Shown here: piece after piece, positions 37,501 through 46,116 of the stretch | Position numbering within the stretch: the first letter of the stretch is position 1 | Layout of the letters: every line of letters begins with the position of its first letter | Assembly: GCF_020782115.1 (NCBI RefSeq) | Contig: NZ_JAJGMW010000001.1 | Coordinates: 124,001-188,000 of the forward strand | Source: Leeuwenhoekiella parthenopeia | GTDB taxonomy: Bacteria > Bacteroidota > Bacteroidia > Flavobacteriales > Flavobacteriaceae | Direction: 5' to 3' | DNA: 64,000 nt | Translations under genes and position numbers: made by a program | Notes under the pieces: model-generated | The model's input: only the letters and a program-made list of their open reading frames with translations | What the model was told of the DNA's origin: nothing | Databases searched by the model: none

Positions 37501-37839
37501 CAAAGTAATGTCTTCAAATTGCAGATTTCCCTTGTTGAGATAGAGTTTATTCTGCACCTGATTTCCGGTAAAATACAAATCTATAAGCCCATCATTGTTG
37601 ATATCTCCAGCCGCAACACCACCACCCATATAAATATAATTGTAGGTGAAATAGTTAAGCGAATCGTTTTCGGTTAATGTGTTTGTGAACGAAACTCCGG
37701 TAGCTTCTGCCTCAAGACTTTCGAAAATTTTAAAATCTTTAGCGTCAGCCTTATCTGCTGCTTCCTCTTCTTTCCCACAGGAAATCAAAAGCTGAAGACA
37801 ACAGGCAAGTAAAACAATTCGCAAACTAAGGTGTATCAT
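34510..37839 (-). CDS. FG-GAP/VCBS repeat lipoprotein with ASPIC/UnbV domain
   Basis: A 1109-residue lipoprotein (lipobox LLISC, Cys about 21). Most of it is made of FG-GAP/VCBS propeller repeats with calcium-binding loops (DINNDGLIDLYF; DVNGDGYLDIYC; DYDKDGDLDMY; DFDGDGKQDLL). Between two propeller blocks, at about residues 515-600, is an ASPIC/UnbV domain (GMGIGNRIYLKTGD; RGFQSSVAPVLYFGL). The molecular role of this family is unknown; members often sit next to SusC/SusD genes, where a surface-exposed glycan-binding or adhesion role is assumed. It is third after SusC2-SusD2, beyond a strong hairpin that probably lowers its expression relative to them. Confidence 0.92.
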   Translation of the reverse strand: MIHLSLRIVLLACCLQLLISCGKEEEAADKADAKDFKIFESLEAEATGVSFTNTLTENDSLNYFTYNYIYMGGGVAAGDINNDGLIDLYFTGNQVQNKLYLNKGNLQFEDITLPAGVGGDGRWYTGVTMADVNGDGYLDIYCSVSGKFEPRTNQLFINNQDNTFTEQASAYGLADEGNSIQATFFDYDKDGDLDMYQANYPPTKFSSPTWVYEQYMRNPSDLQTDHLYENTGNGFVDVTDKAGLRSYSLSLSATIGDLNNDGWPDIYVSSDFNSPDMMYLNKGDGTFSEVVKEATAQTAFYGMGVDIADFNNDGLLDFFQADMDAKINRRKKANMASMNADLFWSVVDAGFHYQYMHNCMQMNNGVFNAEGIPDFSNISRITGTSSTDWSWGPLFADFDNDGLKDLFITNGTRREINDNDYFNRIEEKGGIAQDSLLFWSQNIPEEKLDNFMFQNKGDYAFEKANDSWNISFKGFSNGGIYADLDNDGDLELVTNNIDDPASIFNNKSSERSNFLRIKFKGESANGMGIGNRIYLKTGDTTQMQELTLTRGFQSSVAPVLYFGLNKTENIDEVRVVWTSGKEEVLRDVTANQELVFDEKNAVQPDASLLKPQNERLFAQAGEGIFPDYLHTENTYDDFKNQVLLPHKMSEFGPALAVGDVNNDGLQDYFIGGAKDQEASLFIQEQSGISRKAVAAFTKDKIYEDIDAAFFDADGDGDQDLFVVSGGYEFGQSSPLLNDRLYLNDGKGGFSLAEGALPDLKSSGARVYAEDFDGDGKQDLLVLGRQTPGKYPFPASSYLLKNTGTRANPKFEVANDMQPEAFKNLGMATAASVSDFNGDNRPDIIIVGEWMPIRLFENTENGFVEVSKQVLPAKDTTGWWWSIASGDFDGDGDVDYLLGNNGLNYKYKASEEEPFDIYAGDFDSNENQDIVLGYYNDGKQYPLRGRQCSSQQIPGIKQKFKDYASFSEATLGEVYSEKLLNSALHYQVKSFASIYLENDEGKMIVHELPRAAQLSSVNGIVVKDFNNDGNLDALLAGNLYQSEIETPRNDAFKGVLLAGDGKGGFTAIRAAESGVFLPGDVKALKPYRMGSEDYILAAKNSDYLQALKVN

Positions 37840-37881
37840 AAAAACAAAGGTTTCAGAAAAAGATAAATGCTGTAAAACACG

Positions 37882-37911
37882 GAAGCAACACTATAAAAAT
37901 AGTGTTGCTTC
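37882..37911 (-). terminator. Intra-operon hairpin between SusD2 and the UnbV gene
   Basis: A perfect 13-bp stem (GAAGCAACACTAT at 37882-37894, complement at 37899-37911) with an AAAA loop (UUUU on the transcript) lies in the 91-base gap. On the minus strand it is followed only by CGTGTTTTAC, not a full T run, so it may be a leaky terminator or an RNA-processing/stability element that raises SusC/D messenger over the downstream gene. Confidence 0.75.
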
Positions 37912-37930
37912 TGTGGTAAACCAATTCAAA

Positions 37931-39415
37931 TTAATAACCGGGATTCTGATCGTCCTGACTAATTGCGTCATTGGCACTTATTTCCCTATCCGGTATAGGC
38001 CAAACTTCATGTTTCCCTTGTTGGAAACCGGTACCTGCTAGTTCTGTGCTTGCGATACCCCATCTGATGATATCATCAAAGCGAACCTGCTGACCGGCTA
38101 GCTCCACTTTACGTTCGTGTACAATTGCGTCAAAAACCTGTTGCTTACTAAGATTATCATCTATAGGGTCAAGCTCTGCGCGCTCTCTTACACGATTGAT
38201 GAGAGTAATAGCTTCCGGAGTACGGTTTGTTTCATTGGCAGCCTCAGCTTTCATCAATAACACATCTGCATAACGTATCACTTTAAAATTGATACCAGAT
38301 TCCTGCTCTTCTGCATTACGACGGTAATAATTCTGATATTTTCTCCATCCTGCAGGACGTATTCCCGCTGTTGTTGATAAATCACTTGCTACAATCACAC
38401 CCTCTCCATTGTTGTATGTGTCGCCTTCAAAGTAAAAGTTTTCGGCTGAGCGAATATCCCCTTCTTCATATTCATCTAATAAATCCTGTGATGGGTATAC
38501 ATTAAACCAATCTAATACTCCATAATCCTGACCTCTAAAGGTAGACTCATTAAAGCCCTGTGCGCTAACATTTGAATCCCATTTATTAGCTGTACCAATG
38601 GCGCGGTCAAATTCAATTTCAAAAAGAGACTCAATTCCGTGTTCTGTTTCTTCCTTGAAGTTGTCAAAATAATTATCCTCTAAATCGTAACCGGTGATAT
38701 CATCAAAGGCATCATATGCCAGATCATATTGCTTTTGAAACAAAAGTGCTTTACCCAGGTAGGCTAAAGCCGCACCTTTAGTTGCTCGCCCATTCAATTC
38801 TTCACCTCTTGCAAGTAAATTATCTGCTGCAAAACGAAAATCTTCAATAATCTGGGCAAAAACTTCGTCACGCGTAGCACGTGGCAAACCTTCTGAACTT
38901 TCAGGAAGACCACTAAACAACGGCACACCACCAAAACGTGTGGCTAGTAAGAAATAATAATGACCTCTTAAAAACCGTGCTTCCGCTATATATTTATTTT
39001 TCAGTCTTTCTGATAGAATAGATTCCGGAATTTCATTTATACGATCAATGTTTGAAATTACAAAATTAGCTTTGTTCACACCTTTAAAACAACTATCCCA
39101 AAAATCAGCAATCTCGGTGTTACTCGAGTCAAACGTAAACCTACTATAGGTTAATTTGTTTGCTTCCTGCTGTGGATTAGGACTGTTATCCTGCCCCATG
39201 TTATCATACATGTAAAATAAGAGTCGACTGTAAAGCGCATTAGTTTGATTTTGAGCATAAGAAGCGTTTACTGCAGATCGAACCTGTCCCTCGTTTGTGA
39301 AAAATGTTTCAGGACTTAAAGCATTTGGATTAGTAAGTTCCAAATTACTTTCGTCGCAAGACTGTGTCACCACAAAAACCAGGGCAAACAGTGCAAAAAT
39401 TTTATAGTTTTTCAT
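37931..39415 (-). CDS. SusD-family surface glycan-binding lipoprotein, pair 2
   Basis: A 494-residue SusD/RagB lipoprotein (lipobox VVTQSC, Cys about 20). The TPR-like helical motifs (AEARFLRGHYYFLLATRFGGVPL) and the C-terminal block (RYADVLLMKAEAANETN; HERKVELAGQQVRFDDIIRWG; EVWPIPDREI; ending DDQNPGY) are typical. Normal family length. It partners SusC2, whose stop is 11 bases upstream. Lying between the GH10 unit and region B, it probably serves xylan-type oligosaccharides of a different size or decoration from pair 1. Confidence 0.95.
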   Translation of the reverse strand: MKNYKIFALFALVFVVTQSCDESNLELTNPNALSPETFFTNEGQVRSAVNASYAQNQTNALYSRLLFYMYDNMGQDNSPNPQQEANKLTYSRFTFDSSNTEIADFWDSCFKGVNKANFVISNIDRINEIPESILSERLKNKYIAEARFLRGHYYFLLATRFGGVPLFSGLPESSEGLPRATRDEVFAQIIEDFRFAADNLLARGEELNGRATKGAALAYLGKALLFQKQYDLAYDAFDDITGYDLEDNYFDNFKEETEHGIESLFEIEFDRAIGTANKWDSNVSAQGFNESTFRGQDYGVLDWFNVYPSQDLLDEYEEGDIRSAENFYFEGDTYNNGEGVIVASDLSTTAGIRPAGWRKYQNYYRRNAEEQESGINFKVIRYADVLLMKAEAANETNRTPEAITLINRVRERAELDPIDDNLSKQQVFDAIVHERKVELAGQQVRFDDIIRWGIASTELAGTGFQQGKHEVWPIPDREISANDAISQDDQNPGY

Positions 39416-39426
39416 AATTCTTTTTT

Positions 39427-42414
39427 TTAAAATGATACATCAAAACCTAGTAATACAGAAACCGGCTGCGGATAATCCCCACGATCAAAACCAACCTCTC
39501 CTGCTCTACTTACTACTTCAGGATCTAAACCGGAGTAGTTTGTCAGCGTTATTAAGTTTTGACCGCTCATATATACTCTTAATCGTTTAACAAAATCAAT
39601 AACCGTATCATCAAAAGTATAACCCACGCTTAGATTTTTAAGACGCATAAATGAACCATCTTCTACAAAACGGTCTGAAGCGACAACGTTCTGTGGCGCT
39701 CCGTCGTAACGCGGTATAGAATTCGATGGATTTGTCGGAGTCCAGCGATCTAAAACCTCAACTCCGGCATTAAACAATCTGGTCATACCTTGTAAATCAT
39801 AGATATTCGTGTTGTAAATATCATTACCTGCGACGCCATTAATAAACAAATTGAAGTCAAAGTTCTTATAACGGGCATCAAAATTTAAACCATAGGTTAA
39901 ATCCGGATATGGATTACCTATAATCTGTCTGTCAGCAGAGTTAATGGTACCATCATTATTGGTGTCTACATAACGTATATCACCTGGCTGCACTACATCT
40001 TGATCTGGATTTGCTGTAAAAACAGCGTCTACTTCAGCTTGATTTTGATAAATACCATCGGTAACTAAACCATAAAAGTGAAACAGAGGTTCTCCAGGTT
40101 CAGCTCTTATAACACGCTCTCCTTCGAAACCATCAAAGAAAAACTGTTCTGTACTTCCACCAAGGTCTAAAACCTCGTTTGTGCTGGTTCCCAGGTTTAC
40201 ATTAACAGACCAGGTAAAATCACCGTCATAATCGTTATATCCTAAAGCTAATTCAACCCCATTGGTTTGAACCGAAGCAGCATTGGAAGCAACAGTTGAA
40301 CTACTATATCCAAAAGAAAGAGGAAGCTGAATATCTACTAATAACTCATCACTTTGATTTCTATAATACTCTAATGATGCTGTAAACTTATTATTTAGTG
40401 CGGCAAAATCAAGACCTACGTTAAGCATGCTGGTCTCTTCCCATTTTAAATCGGGATTTGCCAAGCCGTTAGGAGTGGTACCTATAGCAGCTACACCTGC
40501 CACCGGGTAAACAAAGTCACTAAATAAGGTAGTAGAATATCTGTAATCAGCAATTCGGTCACTACCGGTTATACCATAACTCCCTCTGAGTTTAAGGGTA
40601 CCAATTTCACTATCATTCATAAAATCCTCTCGAGCTATGTTCCAGCCTAATGAAAATGCGGGAAAATTACCCCATCGATTGTTAGCTCCAAATCGAGAAG
40701 ATGCATCTCTCCTGAATGAGGCTGATACGATGTATTTATCATCATAATCGTAATTTATACGGGCCAGATAACTCAAACGATTGTTCTCAAAAGTTGTACT
40801 TCCCGCAGCTTGTTGTTCGCTACCTAATTCTTTGATATCATTAGTAATGGTATTACGCGCCTCTGCACTAAAACTTTCAGTTTTACTTGTGTATTGCTCA
40901 ACCAAGGCAAGTGCTTCTAAGTTATGAACGTCATTAAACGTTTTTTTATAAGTCAAGCTATTGTCAAATGTAATTGCCTGTCCTCTGGTACTTCCTCTTA
41001 GAGCAAATGCAAAGTTTTGGAAGTGGGTAGCCCCTAAATCATCATCATTAAAAGCCGGAGTAAACTGATTAGTCAATCCGTCAAAAAAGTCAAGACCTAC
41101 CTGAGATCTTACACTTAACCCGTCTAGAATCTCATATTCTGCATAAACGTTTCCTATTACAGCTACGTTTCGGGTTTCAAAATCACTAAGTGTTTGAACC
41201 CGCACCGGGTTTTCGGCATCCTGACCATCAGCTGCACTGTTAGGCCCTTGAAAACCACCTAAATTTTCATCGTTATATATATTAAGATAGGGAGCAGCCT
41301 TTATAGCGTGTTCAATTAAAGAACGACCACCGCTTTCTAAAATAGGTTTAGTTTTACTAAACGCAACCGACATCGTTTCACCTATTTTGAAGTTACCGGT
41401 AGTATATTGAGATGTAGCTCTAAAAGAAAAACGCTCAAAACCAGAATTAATAACAGCTCCTTCCTGATCCTGATAATTGGCTGAAAACCGATACGTACCG
41501 TTTTCATTACCTCCTGAATAAGCAGCATTATAATTCTGAATGAGACCAGATTCAAAAATAGCGTCCTGAAAGTTTGTGTAATTATTTAAAAAATCTGCTG
41601 GTCGGTCGATATTAGCACCAATTTCATTAGCAAATTGCAAATATTGATCGGTATTTAGTGTATTGTAACGCTTGTAGATCGTTTGAAATCCACTGTAAGC
41701 ATTAAAAGAAAGTGTTCCTCGTCCCGGTTTTCCACTTTTGGTAGTTACTAAAACAACACCATTAGATCCTAAGGATCCGTAAAGAGCAGTAGTTGATGCA
41801 TCCTTTAATATGGATACTGATCCGATATCATTTGGACTGATACCGGAAAGGTTCCCTACAATAACACCATCAATAACATATAGTGGATCATTATTACCAA
41901 AAGTTCCGAGACCTCTAATACGTACATTGGGTGATGTACCCGGAGCACCTGCATTGGTTACCGTAACACCCGGAGCTCTACCCTGTAAGGCTGACTCGGC
42001 GTTGGTTACCGGTAAGGCATCTATAGCTTCAGAGTCAACTGTTGAAATAGCACCGGTAACTTTGGTTCTGCTTTGTGAACCATAGGCGACTACCACTACA
42101 TCTTCCAAAGCCTCTGCAGACTCTGCCAAAGTAATATCGAATGTTGTTTGAGAACCTACAGTAAGTTCCTGGTTTTCAAAACCTACATAACTAATAAGAA
42201 TTTTATCTGTTGATGCAACTCCATCGATTGAGAACATCCCGTCAAAATCTGTTGATGCGCCTTTATTAGTCCCTATCACAGCTACAGAGGCACCTGGTAG
42301 CGGCATTCCTGACGGATCCTTAACGGTACCCGTGATGGTTTTTGTTTGCGCAAGTAAGTCTGCGCCGGTGAGCAGCAGAACAAACGCAAAAATTGCAAGC
42401 TTAATTTTGGTCAT
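39427..42414 (-). CDS. SusC-family TonB-dependent outer-membrane transporter, pair 2
   Basis: A 995-residue SusC-type transporter: signal peptide (to about residue 22, GADLLAQ), a carboxypeptidase-regulatory-like domain (TGTVKDPSGMPLPGASV), the plug (VVVVAYGSQSRTKVTGAIS; LKDASTTALYGSLGSNGV) and a barrel ending in VSVLLGFDVSF. It is first of the unit SusC2-SusD2-UnbV. It has a well-formed promoter and an inverted repeat upstream. It is clearly distinct in sequence from SusC1 and SusC3, so it is not a recent duplicate. Confidence 0.96.
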   Translation of the reverse strand: MTKIKLAIFAFVLLLTGADLLAQTKTITGTVKDPSGMPLPGASVAVIGTNKGASTDFDGMFSIDGVASTDKILISYVGFENQELTVGSQTTFDITLAESAEALEDVVVVAYGSQSRTKVTGAISTVDSEAIDALPVTNAESALQGRAPGVTVTNAGAPGTSPNVRIRGLGTFGNNDPLYVIDGVIVGNLSGISPNDIGSVSILKDASTTALYGSLGSNGVVLVTTKSGKPGRGTLSFNAYSGFQTIYKRYNTLNTDQYLQFANEIGANIDRPADFLNNYTNFQDAIFESGLIQNYNAAYSGGNENGTYRFSANYQDQEGAVINSGFERFSFRATSQYTTGNFKIGETMSVAFSKTKPILESGGRSLIEHAIKAAPYLNIYNDENLGGFQGPNSAADGQDAENPVRVQTLSDFETRNVAVIGNVYAEYEILDGLSVRSQVGLDFFDGLTNQFTPAFNDDDLGATHFQNFAFALRGSTRGQAITFDNSLTYKKTFNDVHNLEALALVEQYTSKTESFSAEARNTITNDIKELGSEQQAAGSTTFENNRLSYLARINYDYDDKYIVSASFRRDASSRFGANNRWGNFPAFSLGWNIAREDFMNDSEIGTLKLRGSYGITGSDRIADYRYSTTLFSDFVYPVAGVAAIGTTPNGLANPDLKWEETSMLNVGLDFAALNNKFTASLEYYRNQSDELLVDIQLPLSFGYSSSTVASNAASVQTNGVELALGYNDYDGDFTWSVNVNLGTSTNEVLDLGGSTEQFFFDGFEGERVIRAEPGEPLFHFYGLVTDGIYQNQAEVDAVFTANPDQDVVQPGDIRYVDTNNDGTINSADRQIIGNPYPDLTYGLNFDARYKNFDFNLFINGVAGNDIYNTNIYDLQGMTRLFNAGVEVLDRWTPTNPSNSIPRYDGAPQNVVASDRFVEDGSFMRLKNLSVGYTFDDTVIDFVKRLRVYMSGQNLITLTNYSGLDPEVVSRAGEVGFDRGDYPQPVSVLLGFDVSF

Positions 42415-42506
42415 ATTGGTGAATTTTGAGTTTAACTTTTAAAAATTAAAATTCCAGATTAAATAATACATCGATTTCGTAGAACGAACACCTGAACTAT
42501 TCTTCA

Positions 42507-42535
42507 CAAAAGTATTTGCACCCGTCTGATTGCAA
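42507..42535 (-). promoter_or_regulatory. Predicted SusC2 promoter
   Basis: On the minus strand TACTTTTG (42514-42507) is a perfect TAnnTTTG, and TTG (42535-42533) lies 18 bases upstream. The leader to the SusC2 ATG would be about 85 bases. Confidence 0.6.
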
Positions 42536-42543
42536 TAGAACAA

Positions 42544-42576
42544 ATGATGCAACCTCTTTAAATTTTGTTGCATCAT
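42544..42576. promoter_or_regulatory. Perfect inverted repeat upstream of SusC2 promoter: candidate activator site
   Basis: ATGATGCAAC (42544-42553) and GTTGCATCAT (42567-42576) are perfect complements separated by 13 bases, so half-site centres are 23 bases apart (about two helix turns). The element sits just upstream of the -33 of the SusC2 promoter, as expected for an activator. A further copy of the half-site, GCATCATTTGT, lies at 42636-42646 and is an exact inverted copy of 42540-42550. Confidence 0.55.
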
Positions 42577-42713
42577 GGCTTCAGAAGTCTTGAATAATGG
42601 GGATTTCTTGATTTTTAATGCTTAAAGTAAGTGGAGCATCATTTGTAATTGCCTATTTTGGTAATAGCCGGTAATCCAGCTAATTTTTGATCAAATTCCC
42701 TACTTTTAAACTG

Positions 42714-44819
42714 ATGAAAAACATACTTTACAATAGCCTTCTTATACTTTCAATCTGTTTTTGTTTAACGGGTTGTAGAAAGGATAATAAAGAGCAAAAA
42801 AAATACGCGCATACCAATGCACTGATAAACGAAACCAGCCCTTATTTGCTAAAACATGCGCATAACCCGGTGAACTGGAATGCCTGGAGTGATACGTTAT
42901 TTGATTACGCGCGTAAAGAGAAGAAGCTGGTTTTATTGAGTATTGGCTATGCCTCTTGTCATTGGTGTACAGTAATGGAAGAGGAAACCTTTTCTAATGA
43001 CAGTGTTGCGGCGTTTATGAATACCCACTTTATAAATGTTAAAGTAGATCGGGAGGAACGCCCGGACGTAGATCACCTTTATATGACCGCGCTTCAACTA
43101 ATGCGTGGCTCAGGGGGCTGGCCCTTAAATATGATTCTCCTACCCGATGGCAACCCCGTTTATGGAGGCACCTATCACACCCGGGAGGAATGGATGACCA
43201 GTATTAAGCTGGTAGATAGTCTCTATAAAAAAGACCCGGAGCGCGCACAGGAATACGCAAGTGAAGTAACGCGTCGCATTCAGGAACTCAACACTGCTAC
43301 TAATTCAGCCTCCGTTAAAACAATTGACAGTAAAACAAGTACCAGCTGGGTTAAAAACTGGCAAAAGGATTGGGATTTAAAACAGGGAGGTTTTGGCAAC
43401 GGACAAAAATTTATGCTTCCTTCGGGTCTGAGCTATCTTTTAGACTTTGCTTATTTAAACCAGGATGTAGAAACCCTAAAGTTTACCGAACTTACCCTTA
43501 ATAAAATTGCTCTTGGAGGCGTTTATGATCATCTCGAAGGTGGCTTTTACCGCTACAGCACAGATGCCGAGTGGAAAATTCCGCATTACGAGAAAATGCT
43601 CTACGACAATGCGCAGTTGATAAGCCTGTATTCTAAAGCCTATAAAATTTTTAAAAATCCGCTTTACAAACAACGCATTACTGAAACGATTGACTTTCTA
43701 AACGCCCGGTTTAAAACTTCAGGCGGAGAATACATCGCTGCTCTGGATGCCGATCTGGATGGTGAGGAAGGTGCCTATTATGTATTTACCCAGGAAGAAC
43801 TGGCTAAAGTTTCGGAACAACCCCTACTTTTTAAAAAATACTACAACCTCGATTCTCAAAGATCAAATACTGAAGAAGCTTATAATTTGTATAAAACCAA
43901 AACCGATTCGCTTTTCGTTAAGGAAAACAACCTGAGTACAGCCGAATTGAAAAGACTCACTTCTTCCTGGAAAAAAGACCTTAATACCCTAAAAGCCAAA
44001 CGAAAATTTCCGCTTAAAGATGATAAAATCATAATCTCGTGGAATGCGTTGATGATCGAATCGCTGGCAGATGCCTTCAGCGCCACGGGTACTTTCGATT
44101 ACTTGAAGCAGGCAGAAGAAACGTATAAGGTTTTGACGGAAAAAGCCCTGAAAAACGGACAACTTGTACATTCGTATAAATCGGGTAGTAAACCTGTAGC
44201 AGGTTTTTTAGATGATTATACCTATCTGAGTTCTGCCGGGCTAAAACTGTATACCCTCAGCGGCAACCTCCAATACCTTGAGGATGCTAAAGAACTTACG
44301 GTTGAAGCCCTATCCAAATTTCGGATTAACGATTCGCCGTTTTATAAATACAACAGTCAGGATAATCTCATTGCTCCCATCGTAATTACAAATGACGGAG
44401 TTATGCCCTCGGCTAATGCGGTAATGGCTAATAACCTCCTGTTACTCGCCAACATCTACTACGATGATGATTTGGCAGCCAAATCAAACGCGATGCTCAA
44501 CGCTATGGTTTCCGAAATTGAGATAGCCCCTGATGCTTATGCACACTGGCAGTTTGTTAGCTTAAAACGCGTATTTCCATTCTATGACGTAGCGCTAACG
44601 GGACCTCAGAGTCCAAATTTTAGCCGGGATCTCAACAGCCGTTACCTTCCTAATACGCTGATCGTTTTTGAGGAAACCGAAACGGACATTCCTATATTTG
44701 AAAGCCGGTATGTTGCAGGAAAAACCCTGATTTATATTTGCGAGCAACGCACTTGTAAATATCCTGTAAGCACAGTTTCTGAGGCTTTGGGATTAATGAA
44801 TCATCAGTTCTTTCCTTAA
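42714..44819 (+). CDS. DUF255 thioredoxin-fold lipoprotein (YyaL/SSP411 family)
   Basis: A 701-residue lipoprotein when started at the ATG at 42714 ([10 protein letters not shown]..., lipobox CLTGC with Cys21); the frame is open to a TTG at 42687 but that start is less convincing. The N-terminal thioredoxin-like domain has the redox pair Cys82-His-Trp-Cys85 ([16 protein letters not shown]) and [12 protein letters not shown]. The C-terminal part is a helical (alpha/alpha)6-barrel fold like sugar epimerases ([26 protein letters not shown]). The biochemical role of the family is unknown. Most members are cytoplasmic, so the lipoprotein form suggests an envelope role. It is divergent from SusC2. 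Confidence 0.92.
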   Translation: MKNILYNSLLILSICFCLTGCRKDNKEQKKYAHTNALINETSPYLLKHAHNPVNWNAWSDTLFDYARKEKKLVLLSIGYASCHWCTVMEEETFSNDSVAAFMNTHFINVKVDREERPDVDHLYMTALQLMRGSGGWPLNMILLPDGNPVYGGTYHTREEWMTSIKLVDSLYKKDPERAQEYASEVTRRIQELNTATNSASVKTIDSKTSTSWVKNWQKDWDLKQGGFGNGQKFMLPSGLSYLLDFAYLNQDVETLKFTELTLNKIALGGVYDHLEGGFYRYSTDAEWKIPHYEKMLYDNAQLISLYSKAYKIFKNPLYKQRITETIDFLNARFKTSGGEYIAALDADLDGEEGAYYVFTQEELAKVSEQPLLFKKYYNLDSQRSNTEEAYNLYKTKTDSLFVKENNLSTAELKRLTSSWKKDLNTLKAKRKFPLKDDKIIISWNALMIESLADAFSATGTFDYLKQAEETYKVLTEKALKNGQLVHSYKSGSKPVAGFLDDYTYLSSAGLKLYTLSGNLQYLEDAKELTVEALSKFRINDSPFYKYNSQDNLIAPIVITNDGVMPSANAVMANNLLLLANIYYDDDLAAKSNAMLNAMVSEIEIAPDAYAHWQFVSLKRVFPFYDVALTGPQSPNFSRDLNSRYLPNTLIVFEETETDIPIFESRYVAGKTLIYICEQRTCKYPVSTVSEALGLMNHQFFP

Positions 44820-44922
44820 AATTTTATGCGTTAACAACTAATAATCCATTTTAGAATCGGGTTAATCAATTTGAGATCGTAAACTATCTATCTTACTTGT
44901 AAAATTTAACTTAAAACGAAAT

Positions 44923-44958
44923 CAATCGATTGCGTATAAAATTAAATAAGTACCTTAT
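44923..44958 (+). promoter_or_regulatory. Possible promoter and operator of the DUF4249-TonB unit
   Basis: CAATCGATTG (44923-44932) is a perfect 10-base palindrome and agrees with the pattern RCAATCGRTTGY seen at the GH3 and SusC1 promoters except at the first base. TTG (44930-44932) within it lies 18 bases before TACCTTAT (44951-44958), a weak TAnnTTTG (6 of 8). The arrangement is the same as at the other two sites, but the promoter match is poor. Confidence 0.3.
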
Positions 44959-44994
44959 GCCTGAAAACGAATAAGTTAATTACATTTTTCAGGT

Positions 44995-46116
44995 ATGATT
45001 TTTCCATCTAAAGCTAAATTTCGCCTATTCCTATTTTTAGGATTCTTAAACTTCTTAGCCTGTACAAATCCGCTTACACCAACCTACGAATTTAAAGAGG
45101 GAATCATATATATTGATGGATTTGTAGGTACCACTGCGGGTTCTTCATACGTCAATATAACCGAATCAGATGTTGCTCTCTATTACAGGAATATTTTTGT
45201 AAGTGGCGCCACTGTTTTTTTCGTCAATGAAGTCACAGGCGAGAGAGTAGCCTTGTTTGAAGAGGATTTTCAATATATCCCTGAAGATTTAAGCTTTAAG
45301 GGAACTGTTGGTGAAAAATGGTATTTGGAAGCCAGTCTGCCCAATGGAAAAACCTATTTCTCTGAGGTTGAGACAATCAATCCTTCTGTTCCTATTAAAA
45401 GCATAAGTGCTGTATTTGATGATGAACTGGAGTTTAGTGAAGACTACGATGACTATATCCCGGGGCATGAGATTTTGATAAGTTTTGATGATCCGCCCAA
45501 TCAGGATAATTATTATTACTGGCGTCATAAAACCTACGACAAGGCTCGCATTTGTCAGGTTTGCGTCGAAAGTAAATTTAGAGACGGAGCCTGCGTACCC
45601 GATGAGAACGTAGAGTATTATACCTATTGGTGTGAATCGGACTGCTGGCAAATAGATTATGGAGACTCTATAAATATCTTTTCAGATAGTTTTTCTAATG
45701 GAACCACGACCTCTGCACTATCAATAGCTCAGGTTCCCTTAACCAGAAAAACCAGGATCCTTGTCGAAATACAGCAATTTTCTTTGACACCAAAGGCTTA
45801 TGAGTATTACCGGGCTATCAAGGATCTGGTAGATAATAACGGGGGGTTCAATGCGCCTTTGCCTGCAGCACTTATAGGAAACATGTATAATCCGGAAGAC
45901 CCGGATGAATTTGTATTGGGGAGGTTTACGGCCGCTTCGGCATTTACACAATCTATTATGATAGACCGAACCACAGTTGAAGCGTCTCCCATAGAAAACC
46001 AGATAATGCCCAGACCAGAGCCACCACCTACGGGCCCAGGCCCCAGTTACTTGTACGCCCCTTGTGATGAAAGCAGACACAGAACAGCAATACAACCGGA
46101 GGGATGGATCGACTAG
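44995..46116 (+). CDS. DUF4249 family lipoprotein
   Basis: A 373-residue lipoprotein (lipobox FLACT, Cys23) of the DUF4249 family, usually encoded beside a TonB receptor in Bacteroidota. The YIDGFV start and beta-rich N-terminal half (GATVFFVNEVTGERV) are typical. A cluster of five cysteines (187, 190, 200, 213, 217; ICQVC...YWCESDC) may form disulfides or a metal site, and is a family feature. Function is unknown; a SusD-like partner role for the receptor is a reasonable guess. Its last codons overlap the receptor start by 13 bases, so the two are co-translated. Confidence 0.9.
   Translation: MIFPSKAKFRLFLFLGFLNFLACTNPLTPTYEFKEGIIYIDGFVGTTAGSSYVNITESDVALYYRNIFVSGATVFFVNEVTGERVALFEEDFQYIPEDLSFKGTVGEKWYLEASLPNGKTYFSEVETINPSVPIKSISAVFDDELEFSEDYDDYIPGHEILISFDDPPNQDNYYYWRHKTYDKARICQVCVESKFRDGACVPDENVEYYTYWCESDCWQIDYGDSINIFSDSFSNGTTTSALSIAQVPLTRKTRILVEIQQFSLTPKAYEYYRAIKDLVDNNGGFNAPLPAALIGNMYNPEDPDEFVLGRFTAASAFTQSIMIDRTTVEASPIENQIMPRPEPPPTGPGPSYLYAPCDESRHRTAIQPEGWID

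Noticed and set aside
35000-37600. Many similar short segments suggesting a DNA repeat array
   Set aside because: They encode the repeated calcium-loop motif (DxNxDGxxD) of the FG-GAP propellers, so the repetition is at protein level.
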